A stretch of 64,000 nt of DNA from Streptomyces albogriseolus (GTDB lineage Bacteria > Actinomycetota > Actinomycetes > Streptomycetales > Streptomycetaceae), in NCBI GenBank assembly GCA_014650475.1, contig BMVA01000005.1, positions 180,079-244,078 of the forward strand, read 5' to 3'. Under the pieces are notes generated by a model. The model saw only the letters and a program-made list of their open reading frames with translations. It was not told where the DNA came from and searched no databases. A program made the translations under genes and the position numbers. Numbering within the stretch: the stretch's first letter is position 1; each line of letters opens with the position of its first letter. Positions 1 to 7,276 of this stretch are shown here, in pieces.

Positions 1-1
1 T

Positions 2-455
2 CCGCCCTTCGACCGTCCTCGCGCTCTGCCCCGGCCGTCGTCGTACCGGCGCCTCGGGTGCCGGCCGTCGCCCTCGGGCTGTGAGGCAGCACCAGGGACA
101 GCAGCCTGTGGGGCGACAATCAACCGGACCGACTCCCCCATGGGCGCCGAATACAGGGGCCGCACAGCCGCCTCACCCGACCACGGCCGTCGCACCCTCC
201 CACACGGCCGTGGCACATGCCGGGGCTTCCTACGCCGACGCCGTGTGCGCGGCAGCCGAGTACGCCGCCGCTCACGCAGCGGCCGAGTTGCTGGGCGCGG
301 AGGTCGCGGGCGCCCGGCACCGGGTCCGTGCCCTGCGGCGCCATTGCATTCCCCGTCTGCGGGAGGCACTCCACCGGGCCGGCCTGCCCTTGGAGCAGTC
401 CGAGCACGAGGACGGCGTCCGTCGACGCTGGGCCGCCGACGCCGCCGACCGGTGA
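2..455 (+). pseudogene. V-type ATPase subunit D-like 3' remnant (left edge, frameshifted)
   Basis: The last ~85 codons (about 208-455) read as the C-terminal helix of V-type ATP synthase subunit D: an Ala-rich helix, then an ARHRVRALRRHCIPRLREAL stretch, then EQSEHEDGVRRRWA and the stop. Subunit D is the central rotor stalk of V/A-type ATPases. Upstream in this frame (a GTG at 81 is possible) the protein is Pro/Thr-rich and unlike the family. A neighbouring frame (about 95-160) instead gives a TDSPMGAEYR stretch resembling the conserved MGVRYP segment of subunit D, which suggests a frameshift between about 160 and 208. The gene begins outside the window, so its full state cannot be judged. 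No other ATPase subunit is visible. The C-terminal match is moderate, the frameshift is an inference. Confidence 0.45.
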
Positions 456-624
456 CCGTTCGCGTCGGACGCCGACGTGGAAGTCGCGCCGGCGTGACCG
501 AACCGGTCCTGGGAGAGTCCGGGAGGGGTCCTCCCAGGACACGGGTGTGGTCAGCGATGTTCCTGCGCGGTGCCGACGTCGCGGACGGTGAGGCCGCTCC
601 GCTGACGGGAGCCCACGATAGGGC

Positions 625-640
625 ATACGGGTGGGGGTAT
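625..640. promoter_or_regulatory. Degenerate CstR-like half palindrome
   Basis: The 16-mer atacgggtgggggtat keeps the right half GGGGTAT and the outer ATA, but not the left C-tract. It has the same length and spacing as the other sites and may be a weak or decayed operator. Confidence 0.25.
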
Positions 641-770
641 GCGCCTGCGGGTCGCGAAGACCCTGGGGACAAGGTCAAAGGGCCGGCGGCAGGGGCGCGG
701 CGGAGCGGCCTGCGGCGTTCCCGTTCCGCGACGGAAGCGGAGGCGAGAACGTGAGGCGCATCACTTCCAG

Positions 771-786
771 ATACCCCCGGGGGCAT
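771..786. promoter_or_regulatory. CstR/CsoR-type operator
   Basis: The sequence atacccccgggggcat is a C-tract/G-tract inverted repeat typical of CsoR-family operators. It lies about 80 bp upstream of the rhodanese start at 865. Confidence 0.65.
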
Positions 787-817
787 AAACCCGATCCTGT
801 TACGGTTGAGCCCAGGC

Positions 818-833
818 ATACCCCCCAGGGTAT
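818..833. promoter_or_regulatory. CstR/CsoR-type operator
   Basis: The sequence ataccccccagggtat is a second copy of the palindrome, ending 31 bp before the rhodanese start codon, where a bound repressor would block the promoter of the first sulfur operon. Confidence 0.7.
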
Positions 834-864
834 TTCTGAAGGCAAGTGAGCAGGAGTTCCCCGC

Positions 865-1221
865 ATGGTTCCCGAGATCGGCCAGCAACGGTTCGCCGAG
901 GCGCAGGCGGCAGGCGCCCTCGTCGTCGACGTCCGTAACAGCGGCGAGTACCGGGCCGGACACGTCCCCGGCGCCCGCTCGGCACCGCTTCCCAACCTCC
1001 CCCTGATCCTGAGCGAGCTGCCCAAGGACCGTCCGGTCTACGTGATCTGCCAGAGCGGCGGCCGCAGCGCGCAGGCGACCTCCCTGCTCCGCGACCTGGG
1101 CTACGACGCCCACAGCGTCAGCGGCGGCACCGCCGCCTGGATCGACGCCGGCCGCCCCGCCGCCACCGGCGACGAGCCCGGCGCCCCCACCGCCCCCGCC
1201 ACCTCCGAGGAGACGCGATGA
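865..1221 (+). CDS. Single-domain rhodanese (sulfurtransferase)
   Basis: This 118-aa cytosolic protein is one rhodanese domain. It has the DVRNSGEYRAGHVPGA motif near residues 22-37 and an active-site loop CQSGGRS beginning at Cys62. The Cys would carry a persulfide and pass sulfane sulfur between low-molecular-weight thiols and partner proteins. A short Pro/Ala-rich tail follows the domain. It is the first gene of the first sulfur operon and its stop overlaps the next start (ATGA at 1218-1221), so it is probably translationally coupled to the persulfide dioxygenase. Two CstR-like operators lie just upstream. The domain call is firm; the exact sulfur donor and acceptor are not known. Confidence 0.9.
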   Translation: MVPEIGQQRFAEAQAAGALVVDVRNSGEYRAGHVPGARSAPLPNLPLILSELPKDRPVYVICQSGGRSAQATSLLRDLGYDAHSVSGGTAAWIDAGRPAATGDEPGAPTAPATSEETR

Positions 1222-2627
1222 TCACCGTTCTGCCCGTCGAGACCCCCGGCCTGGGGGACCGCACCTACCTCGCCCACGACGGTTCCGTGGCCCTGGTGGT
1301 CGACCCCCAGCGCGACTACGACCGCGTCACCGCACTGGCCGACGCCGCCGGAGTGCGGATCACCCACGTGTTCGAGACGCACATCCACAACGACTACGTC
1401 ACCGGCGGTCTGGCCCTCGCCCGCGAGGTGGGCGCCCAGTACCTGGTGAACGCCGACGACGAGGTCTCCTACGAGCGGACCCCGGTCCGCGACGACCAGG
1501 TGATCGAGGTCGGCGACACCATGCGGGTGCGGGCGATCCACACGCCCGGCCACACCCACACCCACCTGTCCTACGCGCTGGAGGCGGGCGGCGAGCAGAT
1601 CGCGGTGTTCACCGGCGGCTCCCTGCTGTACGGCACCACCGGGCGGCCGGACCTGCTCGGCCCGGACCACACCGACACCCTGGTGCGGGCCCAGTGGCGC
1701 TCCGCCCACCGGCTGGCCGAGGAACTGCCGGACGAGACGGCCGTCTACCCCACCCACGGGTTCGGCTCGTTCTGCTCCGCGACCCAGGCCTCCGGTCTGT
1801 CCAGCACCATCGGCGAGGAGAAGCGCACCAACACCGCGCTGACCGCCGACGAGGAGGCTTACGTCCAGCAGCTCCTGGCCGGCCTGGACGCCTACCCGGC
1901 CTACTACGCCCACATGGGCCCGGCCAACTCCGGCGGTCCCGGCAAGCCGGACCTGTCCGCGCCGTCCGTGGCGGACCCGGCCGAGCTGCGGCGCAGGATC
2001 GAGGACGGCGAGTGGGTGGTCGACCTGCGCGACCGCACCGCCTTCGCCGCCGGGCACCTCGCCGGCAGCCTCAACTTCGGCCTGGACGGACAGTTCGTCA
2101 CCTACCTGGGCTGGCTGATCCCGTGGGGCACCCCGCTCACCCTGCTCGGCGAGACCGCCGACGACGTGGCCGAGGCCCAGCGCGAACTGGTCCGCATCGG
2201 CATCGACCGCCCGGCCGCCATGGCCACCGGGGGCCCGGACGACTGGGCCGGCGGCGAGCCCCTGGCCTCCTACGAGCGGGCCGGCTTCGGCGACCTGAAG
2301 GCCGCCCTCGGGAGTGACGACCTCGTCGTCCTGGACGTGCGCCGCAACCAGGAGCGCGCCGAGGCGCACATCCCGGGCTCGGTGCACATCCCCGTCCACG
2401 AGGTGCCGGGCCGCCTCGAGGAGATCCCCGCGGGCCGCGTCTGGGTGCACTGCGCCGGCGGCTACCGCGCCGGAGTCGTCGCCGCGCTGCTCCACGCCCG
2501 CGGCCGTGACGTCGTCGCGGTCGACGACAGCTTCGACCACGCCCTCGACCTGGGGCTGTGCCCCATGGCCTCCGACACCCCCGAAACCCCCGACACTCAC
2601 GACAACCGACAGGAGATCAACGCGTGA
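1218..2627 (+). CDS. cstB: CstB-like persulfide dioxygenase-rhodanese fusion (copy 1)
   Basis: The 469-aa protein starts with a metallo-beta-lactamase fold domain (about 1-240) carrying THIHNDYVTGG (His55, His57, Asp59), the iron site of persulfide dioxygenases, and a conserved SFC cysteine after the HGFGS motif. A first rhodanese-like domain (about 255-350) has no catalytic Cys. A second rhodanese (about 355-455) has Cys412 in an HCAGGYRAG loop. This order is that of CstB, which oxidises low-molecular-weight persulfides to thiosulfate. Tyr replaces the last His of HxHxDH, as usual in CstB-type rather than ETHE1-type enzymes. The gene overlaps both neighbours in tight operon fashion and has a paralogue at 5517-6881. 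Confidence 0.88.
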   Translation: MITVLPVETPGLGDRTYLAHDGSVALVVDPQRDYDRVTALADAAGVRITHVFETHIHNDYVTGGLALAREVGAQYLVNADDEVSYERTPVRDDQVIEVGDTMRVRAIHTPGHTHTHLSYALEAGGEQIAVFTGGSLLYGTTGRPDLLGPDHTDTLVRAQWRSAHRLAEELPDETAVYPTHGFGSFCSATQASGLSSTIGEEKRTNTALTADEEAYVQQLLAGLDAYPAYYAHMGPANSGGPGKPDLSAPSVADPAELRRRIEDGEWVVDLRDRTAFAAGHLAGSLNFGLDGQFVTYLGWLIPWGTPLTLLGETADDVAEAQRELVRIGIDRPAAMATGGPDDWAGGEPLASYERAGFGDLKAALGSDDLVVLDVRRNQERAEAHIPGSVHIPVHEVPGRLEEIPAGRVWVHCAGGYRAGVVAALLHARGRDVVAVDDSFDHALDLGLCPMASDTPETPDTHDNRQEINA

Positions 2628-3205
2628 CCACCCCCACCACTCCCCGCAGCCTGACCATCGACGACCTGCGCACCCGGCTCGACTCGGCCAACCCGCCCCG
2701 GCTGCTCGACGTCCGTTCCCCTGCCGAGTTCGAGGGCGCTCACATTCCCGGCTCCTACAACGTCCCACTCGACACCCTGCGCGAACACCGCGAGGAGCTG
2801 ACGAAGCACCTGGACACCGACGTGGTGCTGGTCTGCCGCTCCGGCCAGCGCGCCGGCCAGGCCGAACGCGCCCTCGCCGAGGCCGGGCTCCCCGGTCTTG
2901 CGGTCCTGTCGGGCGGCATGACGGCCTGGGAGAAGTCCGGCGCCCCGACCAACTACGGTCAGGAGCGCTGGGACATGGAGCGCCAGGTCCGTCTGGTCGC
3001 GGGCTCGCTGGTGCTGGTCGGCGCCCTGGGCAGCTTCCTCGTCCCCGGTCTGCAGGCGCTGTCCGCGTTCGTCGGCGGCGGGCTGGCCTTCGCCGCCATC
3101 AGCAACACCTGCGCCATGGGCGTGATGCTGTCGAAGATGCCGTGGAACCGCACCCCGTCCTTCGACCCGCGCAAGGCCGTCGCCCAGCTCGCCGACGGCA
3201 GGTGA
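2624..3205 (+). CDS. Membrane-anchored rhodanese with DUF2892 tail (YgaP-like)
   Basis: I place the start at GTG 2624, which overlaps the preceding stop (GTGA) and has AGGAG 8 bases upstream; earlier in-frame starts would lie inside cstB. The 193-aa product has a rhodanese domain (about 10-110) with Cys71 in a CRSGQRAG loop, followed by a DUF2892 region (about 118-180) with two hydrophobic segments, the second carrying SNTCAMG. This is the architecture of the inner-membrane rhodanese YgaP. It probably handles persulfide at the membrane, next to the exporter encoded immediately downstream. It has no counterpart in the second sulfur module. Confidence 0.85.
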   Translation: MTTPTTPRSLTIDDLRTRLDSANPPRLLDVRSPAEFEGAHIPGSYNVPLDTLREHREELTKHLDTDVVLVCRSGQRAGQAERALAEAGLPGLAVLSGGMTAWEKSGAPTNYGQERWDMERQVRLVAGSLVLVGALGSFLVPGLQALSAFVGGGLAFAAISNTCAMGVMLSKMPWNRTPSFDPRKAVAQLADGR

Positions 3206-3210
3206 CGGTC

Positions 3211-4071
3211 ATGACGCTGACGCTCGTCCTGGCTCTCGCGCTGCTGGTCGGCGTCTCCCTCGGGCTGCTCGGGGGAGGCGGGTCGATCCTGACCGTCCCG
3301 CTGCTGGTCTACGTCGCGGGCATGGACGCCAAGGAGGCCATCGCCACCTCCCTGTTCGTCGTCGGCGTCACCTCCGCCGTGGGCATGATCAACCATGCCC
3401 ACGGCGGACGGGTCCGCTGGCGCACGGGCATCCTGTTCGGAGCGGCCGGCATGGCCGGCGCCTACACCGGCGGGCTCGTCGGCGGCCACATTCCCGACGT
3501 CGTCCTGCTGATCGCCTTCGCGGTCATGATGATCGTCACCGCCGCCGCCATGCTGCGGGGCCGCAAGAACGTCGGCCCCGACCGGGCGCACCAGCAGCTG
3601 CCGGTGGGGCGGGTCCTGCTGGACGGCGCGGCCGTCGGCCTGGCCACCGGTCTGGTCGGCGCGGGCGGCGGCTTTCTCGTCGTCCCCGCCCTGGCCCTGC
3701 TGGGCGGGCTGCCGATGCCGGTGGCCATCGGCACCTCACTGCTGGTCATCGCGATGAAGTCCGCCGCGGGCTTCGCCGGCTACCTGTCGAGCGTCCAGAT
3801 CGACTGGACCCTGACCCTGGCCGTCACCGGGTTCGCCGTCGTCGGCAGCTTCGCCGGAGCGCGGCTGGCCGGGCGCGTCCCCGCCCACGTCCTCTCCCGG
3901 CTCTTCGCCTGGTTCGTGCTGGCCATGGGCACCTTCGTCCTGGTCCAGCAGGCCCCCGCCCACATGGCGGTCCCGATCCTTGCGGCCGTCGCCTCGCTCG
4001 GCGCCGGTGCGGGCGTCTGCTACGGCTTCGTCGCCCGCTGTCCGCTGCGACGCGCCGTCCACCGGGCCTAG
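3211..4071 (+). CDS. TauE/SafE-family sulfite/anion exporter (copy 1)
   Basis: This is a 286-aa integral membrane protein with about eight hydrophobic segments arranged as an internal duplication. Each half starts with a Gly-rich signature (LGLLGGGGSILTVPLL and GLVGAGGGFLVVPALALL), as in TauE/SafE exporters, which move sulfite, sulfoacetate or similar sulfur anions out of the cell. The ATG at 3211 is preceded by AGGTGA; a GTG at 3202 overlapping the previous stop is the alternative. Its place downstream of persulfide-oxidising genes suggests export of sulfite or thiosulfate. A second, shorter homologue lies at 7273-8022. The substrate is inferred from context. Confidence 0.85.
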   Translation: MTLTLVLALALLVGVSLGLLGGGGSILTVPLLVYVAGMDAKEAIATSLFVVGVTSAVGMINHAHGGRVRWRTGILFGAAGMAGAYTGGLVGGHIPDVVLLIAFAVMMIVTAAAMLRGRKNVGPDRAHQQLPVGRVLLDGAAVGLATGLVGAGGGFLVVPALALLGGLPMPVAIGTSLLVIAMKSAAGFAGYLSSVQIDWTLTLAVTGFAVVGSFAGARLAGRVPAHVLSRLFAWFVLAMGTFVLVQQAPAHMAVPILAAVASLGAGAGVCYGFVARCPLRRAVHRA

Positions 4072-4088
4072 CGCGCCCGGCCTCCCCT

Positions 4089-4125
4089 CTGCCCCGGTGC
4101 TCCGCCCTTCGGTGCGCCGGGGCAG
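4089..4125 (+). terminator. Probable hairpin terminator after first sulfur operon
   Basis: A 9-bp stem (ctgccccgg / ccggggcag, 4089-4097 and 4117-4125) sits 18 bases after the exporter stop. There is no U-tract, as is common in high-GC actinomycetes. Confidence 0.45.
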
Positions 4126-4173
4126 CGGCATGCCGTGCCGCCCGGGGAATGCCCCGACCCGGTCCGGTGTTCT

Positions 4174-4189
4174 TTACCCCAGGGGGTAT
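4174..4189. promoter_or_regulatory. CstR/CsoR-type operator upstream of thioredoxin
   Basis: The sequence ttaccccagggggtat is a near-palindromic copy of the operator, about 50 bp before the thioredoxin start. It suggests that the thioredoxin-cstR pair is a separate, autoregulated transcript. Confidence 0.65.
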
Positions 4190-4237
4190 CAAAGGCCATC
4201 AGTCCGGCCACTCCGGCGCATCGGAAGGAATCGCGTC

Positions 4238-4606
4238 ATGAGCACCGTCGCACTCACCGCCGCCGACTTCGAGAGCACGGTCACCGGCAACGACATCGTC
4301 CTCGTCGACTTCTGGGCCGCCTGGTGCGGACCGTGCCGGATGTTCGCCCCCGTCTACGAGAAGGCCTCCGAGGCGCACTCCGACATCGTTTTCGGCAAGG
4401 TCGACACCGAGGCCGAGCGGGAGCTGGCCGCCGCGGCGGACATCACCTCGATTCCCACGCTGATGGCCTTCCGCGACGGCATCCTGGTCTTCTCCCAGCC
4501 CGGCGCCCTGCCGCCGCAGGCGCTGGACCAGTTGATCACCGCGGTGCGCGGGCTCGACATGGCCGAGGTCCGCGCCTCTCTCGCCACCCGGAGCCCCGGT
4601 CGGTGA
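4238..4606 (+). CDS. trxA: Thioredoxin
   Basis: This 122-aa thioredoxin fold has the redox motif WCGPC (Cys30 and Cys33), a DFWAAWCGPCRMFAP core, Asp at the buried position and the cis-proline loop SIPT. It should reduce disulfides and release sulfane sulfur from protein persulfides. The ATG at 4238 follows GGAAGGA. It lies between a CstR-type operator and the cstR gene, and 41 bases separate it from cstR, so it is probably co-transcribed with the repressor and induced by persulfide. The C-terminus is about ten residues longer than a minimal thioredoxin. Confidence 0.9.
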   Translation: MSTVALTAADFESTVTGNDIVLVDFWAAWCGPCRMFAPVYEKASEAHSDIVFGKVDTEAERELAAAADITSIPTLMAFRDGILVFSQPGALPPQALDQLITAVRGLDMAEVRASLATRSPGR

Positions 4607-4647
4607 CCGCGCCCGGTCCCGGACCGGCTTCGTGAAAGGAAGAACCC

Positions 4648-4914
4648 ATGGTCCAGCTCCCCGCCGACCGGGTGCGGTCGGCCGCCAACCGGCTCAAGCG
4701 CGCACAGGGCCAGCTCGCCGGCGTCGTGCGCATGCTGGAAGAAGGACGTGACTGCGAGGAGGTCGTCACCCAGCTCGCCGCGGTCAACCGCGCGCTGGAC
4801 CGGGCCGGCTTCGCCATCGTCGCCAGCGGCCTCAAGGAGTGCCTGAGCCAGGAGGGCGGGGCCGACAGCCTCGACACCCAGAAGATGGAGAAGCTCTTCC
4901 TCTCCCTCTCCTGA
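4648..4914 (+). CDS. cstR: CstR-type persulfide-sensing CsoR-family repressor (copy 1)
   Basis: The 88-aa all-helical protein has the CsoR-family pattern NRLKRAQGQLAGVVRMLEEG and two cysteines, Cys36 and Cys65. The copper-sensing members use Cys-His-Cys; here the His position (61) is Gly, leaving a bare Cys pair. That is the signature of CstR, which forms di- to tetrasulfide bridges when exposed to persulfides and releases DNA. GTG/ATG ambiguity is absent: the ATG at 4648 follows GAAAGGAAG. The neighbours (CstB, rhodaneses, TauE) and the repeated 16-bp palindromes support the role. It converges with the DUF302 gene. Confidence 0.88.
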   Translation: MVQLPADRVRSAANRLKRAQGQLAGVVRMLEEGRDCEEVVTQLAAVNRALDRAGFAIVASGLKECLSQEGGADSLDTQKMEKLFLSLS

Positions 4915-4936
4915 CCCTCCGGCCCGGGCGGGTCAG
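4911..4936. terminator. Possible bidirectional terminator between cstR and DUF302 gene
   Basis: A 7-bp stem (ctgaccc / gggtcag) spans the two convergent stop codons. The short stem makes this uncertain. Confidence 0.35.
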
Positions 4937-5328
4937 GGGGCGGACAGGGCGGCGAGGGCGGCGTCCAGGCGGGCGGTGGCCTCCTCGGCGACGGGCCCGA
5001 GGGCGTCGAGACCCGTGAGGGTGACCATGGTGCCCGGGTCGAGGGCCTGGACGAGCATGTGGTCGCCGTCGCGGCGGACGACGACGTTGCACGGCAGAAG
5101 CAGACCGATCGAGCGGTCGGCCTCCAGAGCCCGGTGGGCGAGGGGCGGGTTGCAGGCGCCCAGGATCAGGTACTCCTCCATGTCGTGGTCGAGCTTGGCC
5201 TTGAGGGTGGCCGTCACGTCGATCTCGGTGAGAACGCCGAATCCCTGGTCGGCCAGGGCCCGACGGACGGCCGCGACGGCGGTGTCGAAGTCGGTGGCGG
5301 CCAGGCGGACGGTGCGGTCGTAGGACAC
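4933..5328 (-). CDS. DUF302 domain protein
   Basis: This 131-aa protein matches DUF302 along its length: an alpha/beta fold with FDTAVAAVRRALADQGFGVLTEID, the ILGACNPPLAHRALEADRSIGLLLPCNVVV core and a C-terminal helix. DUF302 proteins are small, often linked to sulfur or redox gene clusters, and have no firmly known reaction. The conserved core contains two Cys (in GACN and LPCN) that could be redox-active. It is transcribed divergently from the second cstB, and the CstR-like operator at 5369-5384 lies in its promoter region, so it is probably part of the same persulfide regulon. Confidence 0.82.
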   Translation of the reverse strand: MSYDRTVRLAATDFDTAVAAVRRALADQGFGVLTEIDVTATLKAKLDHDMEEYLILGACNPPLAHRALEADRSIGLLLPCNVVVRRDGDHMLVQALDPGTMVTLTGLDALGPVAEEATARLDAALAALSAP

Positions 5329-5368
5329 GGTGCGCTGCTCCTTCGGTGCGGAATACCTGATTCCCTTG

Positions 5369-5384
5369 ATACCCCTCCGGGTAC
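5369..5384. promoter_or_regulatory. CstR/CsoR-type operator (DUF302 side)
   Basis: The sequence atacccctccgggtac is an inverted repeat about 41 bp upstream of the DUF302 start in the divergent intergenic region. Confidence 0.6.
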
Positions 5385-5430
5385 CCGTCGCCAGGGAAGC
5401 GATACCGGACGGGGCGTCCGGCCCGGTGGA

Positions 5431-5446
5431 ATACCCCCCTAGGTAT
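5431..5446. promoter_or_regulatory. CstR/CsoR-type operator
   Basis: The sequence atacccccctaggtat is the middle site of three in the divergent region between the DUF302 gene and the second cstB. Confidence 0.65.
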
Positions 5447-5472
5447 TACTGCTAGGGTGGGTGGGTCGCCCG

Positions 5473-5488
5473 ATACCCCCCGGGGTAC
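5473..5488. promoter_or_regulatory. CstR/CsoR-type operator
   Basis: The sequence ataccccccggggtac ends 28 bp before the GTG start of the second cstB. It is spaced 42 bp from the middle site, close to four helical turns. Confidence 0.7.
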
Positions 5489-5516
5489 ACCGTCTCATGT
5501 ATGAGGAGCCGTAGTC

Positions 5517-6881
5517 GTGTTCTTCGTCGACACCCTGGAGTTCGAGGGCCTGGGCAACCGCAGCTATCTGGTCGGCGGACCCCGTGCGGCGGTGGCCGTC
5601 GACCCGCCGCGTGACGTCGACCAGGTGATCGCCGCCGCGGCGAAGCGTGGTGTGCGCATCGCGTATGTGGCGGAGACCCATGTGCACAACGACTACATCA
5701 CCGGCGGACTGGAGCTCGCCCGGATCACCGGCGCCTCCTACCTGGTGCCGGCCGCGGCCCATGTGTCCTTCGCCCGCACCCCGGTCGCCGACGGCGACAC
5801 CGTGACGGTGGACGAGGGCCTGGTGCTGCGCGCGCTCGCCACCCCCGGACACACCCCGCACCACACTTCCTACGTCCTGGAGGAGGACGGGCGCGGTGCG
5901 GCGGCGTTCACCGGCGGGTCGTTGCTGATCGGCACCGTGGGCCGGCCCGACCTGGTCGAGCCGCGGCTGACCGAGGAGCTTGCGCGTGCCCAGCATGCCT
6001 CCGCGCACCGGCTGGCCGACGAGCTGGACGACGAGGTGCCGGTGCTGCCCACCCACGGCTTCGGCAGCTTCTGCTCCTCCTCGCAGGCCGAGGGGGACGC
6101 GACCACGATCGGCCGGGAGCGCACGGCCAACGACGCGCTGACCCTGGACGTGGACACCTTCGTCGCGGAGATGCTCGCGGGGCTGGACGACGTGCCCGCG
6201 TACTACGCGCACATGGGTCCTGCCAACGCCGCGGGCCCCGCGCCGGTCGACCTCACCCCGCCGGGGCGCGCGGACGCCGGGGAGATCGCCGCCCGGCTGG
6301 CCGCGGGTGAGTGGGTGGTGGACCTGCGCAGCCGCACGGCCTTCGCCGAGGGACATGTGGCCGGGTCGTTCAACTTCGAGGGCGACGGCAAGCTCGCCAC
6401 CTACCTGGCCTGGCTGATCCCGTGGGGCAAGCCCGTCACCCTGCTCGCCGACACCCCGGAGCGGATCGCCGACGCGCAGCGGGAGCTGGCCCGGGTCGGC
6501 ATCGACCGCCCGGCCGCCGCCGCCACCGGCGACCCGGCCGCCTGGATCCGCGAGGGCGAGCGGCTCGCCTCCTTCCCGCGGGCCCGCTTCGCCGACCTGG
6601 CCGAGGTGCGCGGGCGCGGCGAGGAGGTGGTGGTGCTGGACGTGCGCCGCGACTCCGAACGCGCCGCGGGACACGTGGAGGGGGCGGTGCACGTCCCGGT
6701 CCACGAGCTGTACGGCCGTCTCGACGAGGTGCCGTCCGGAACCGTGTGGGTGCACTGCGCGGGCGGGATGCGCGCGGCGATCGCCGCCTCCCTGCTGGAC
6801 GCCGCCGGACGAGCCGTCGTCGCGGTCGACGACGGCTTCGACGCCGCCCGCGAGGCGGGCCTGACCGTGACCCGCCCCTGA
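5517..6881 (+). CDS. cstB: CstB-like persulfide dioxygenase-rhodanese fusion (copy 2)
   Basis: A 454-aa paralogue of the enzyme at 1218-2627 with the same order: metallo-beta-lactamase domain with THVHNDYITGG (His55, His57, Asp59), a rhodanese-like domain without catalytic Cys, and a C-terminal rhodanese with an HCAGGMRAA loop. It too has the SFC cysteine after HGFGS. GTG 5517 is the start, with AGGAG upstream. Three CstR-type palindromes precede it, and rhodanese and exporter genes follow. It should oxidise persulfides to thiosulfate or sulfite. The sequence has clearly diverged from copy 1, so this is an old duplication or a separately acquired homologue, not a recent tandem copy. Confidence 0.88.
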   Translation: MFFVDTLEFEGLGNRSYLVGGPRAAVAVDPPRDVDQVIAAAAKRGVRIAYVAETHVHNDYITGGLELARITGASYLVPAAAHVSFARTPVADGDTVTVDEGLVLRALATPGHTPHHTSYVLEEDGRGAAAFTGGSLLIGTVGRPDLVEPRLTEELARAQHASAHRLADELDDEVPVLPTHGFGSFCSSSQAEGDATTIGRERTANDALTLDVDTFVAEMLAGLDDVPAYYAHMGPANAAGPAPVDLTPPGRADAGEIAARLAAGEWVVDLRSRTAFAEGHVAGSFNFEGDGKLATYLAWLIPWGKPVTLLADTPERIADAQRELARVGIDRPAAAATGDPAAWIREGERLASFPRARFADLAEVRGRGEEVVVLDVRRDSERAAGHVEGAVHVPVHELYGRLDEVPSGTVWVHCAGGMRAAIAASLLDAAGRAVVAVDDGFDAAREAGLTVTRP

Positions 6882-6916
6882 TCAACCGTCCGCTCACCCA
6901 AGCCAAGGGCACCACC

Positions 6917-7276
6917 ATGTTCCTCTTCCGCCGCGGCACCGGCCGCCTCACTCCCGACCAGGCCCGCAGCCGCACCGACGACGGCACCGCCGTGCTGCTC
7001 GACGTCCGTGAGACACCGGAGTGGAAGGCCGGGCACGCACCCGGCGCCGTCCACCTGCCCCTGACCCGGCTGCTGGCCGGGGCCGCCCTGCCGCCAAACG
7101 CCCAAGGCCGGCCGGTGGTGGCGGTCTGCCGCTCCGGGCACCGCTCGCAGCAGGCAGCGAAACTCCTGGCCTCCCGCGGCGTCGACGCCGTCGACGTCAC
7201 CGGCGGCATGAACGCCTGGGCGAAGGCCGGACTGCCGGTCGTCGACGAGCGTGGACAGGGCGGCCGGATCGCGTGA
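6917..7276 (+). CDS. Single-domain rhodanese
   Basis: A 119-aa rhodanese domain with LLDVRETPEWKAGHAPGA and a catalytic loop CRSGHRS beginning at Cys71, ending with a conserved GGMNAWAKAG helix. The ATG at 6917 lies 35 bases after the CstB stop, and the stop overlaps the next start (GTGA), so translation is coupled to the exporter. It should move sulfane sulfur to or from the product of the upstream CstB. It lacks the DUF2892 membrane tail of the rhodanese at 2624-3205. Confidence 0.88.
   Translation: MFLFRRGTGRLTPDQARSRTDDGTAVLLDVRETPEWKAGHAPGAVHLPLTRLLAGAALPPNAQGRPVVAVCRSGHRSQQAAKLLASRGVDAVDVTGGMNAWAKAGLPVVDERGQGGRIA

Larger units (their letters stand above)
456..864. other. Gene-free leader region with CstR-like sites
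   Basis: No convincing gene is visible. The stretch carries one degenerate and two good copies of the 16-bp C-tract/G-tract palindrome (625-640, 771-786, 818-833) and is the control region of the first sulfur operon. Confidence 0.5.

Noticed and set aside
1101-2768. Minus-strand open frame of 555 codons over cstB copy 1
   Set aside because: It is a shadow of the plus-strand gene; the product is Gly/Val-rich with no recognisable domain.
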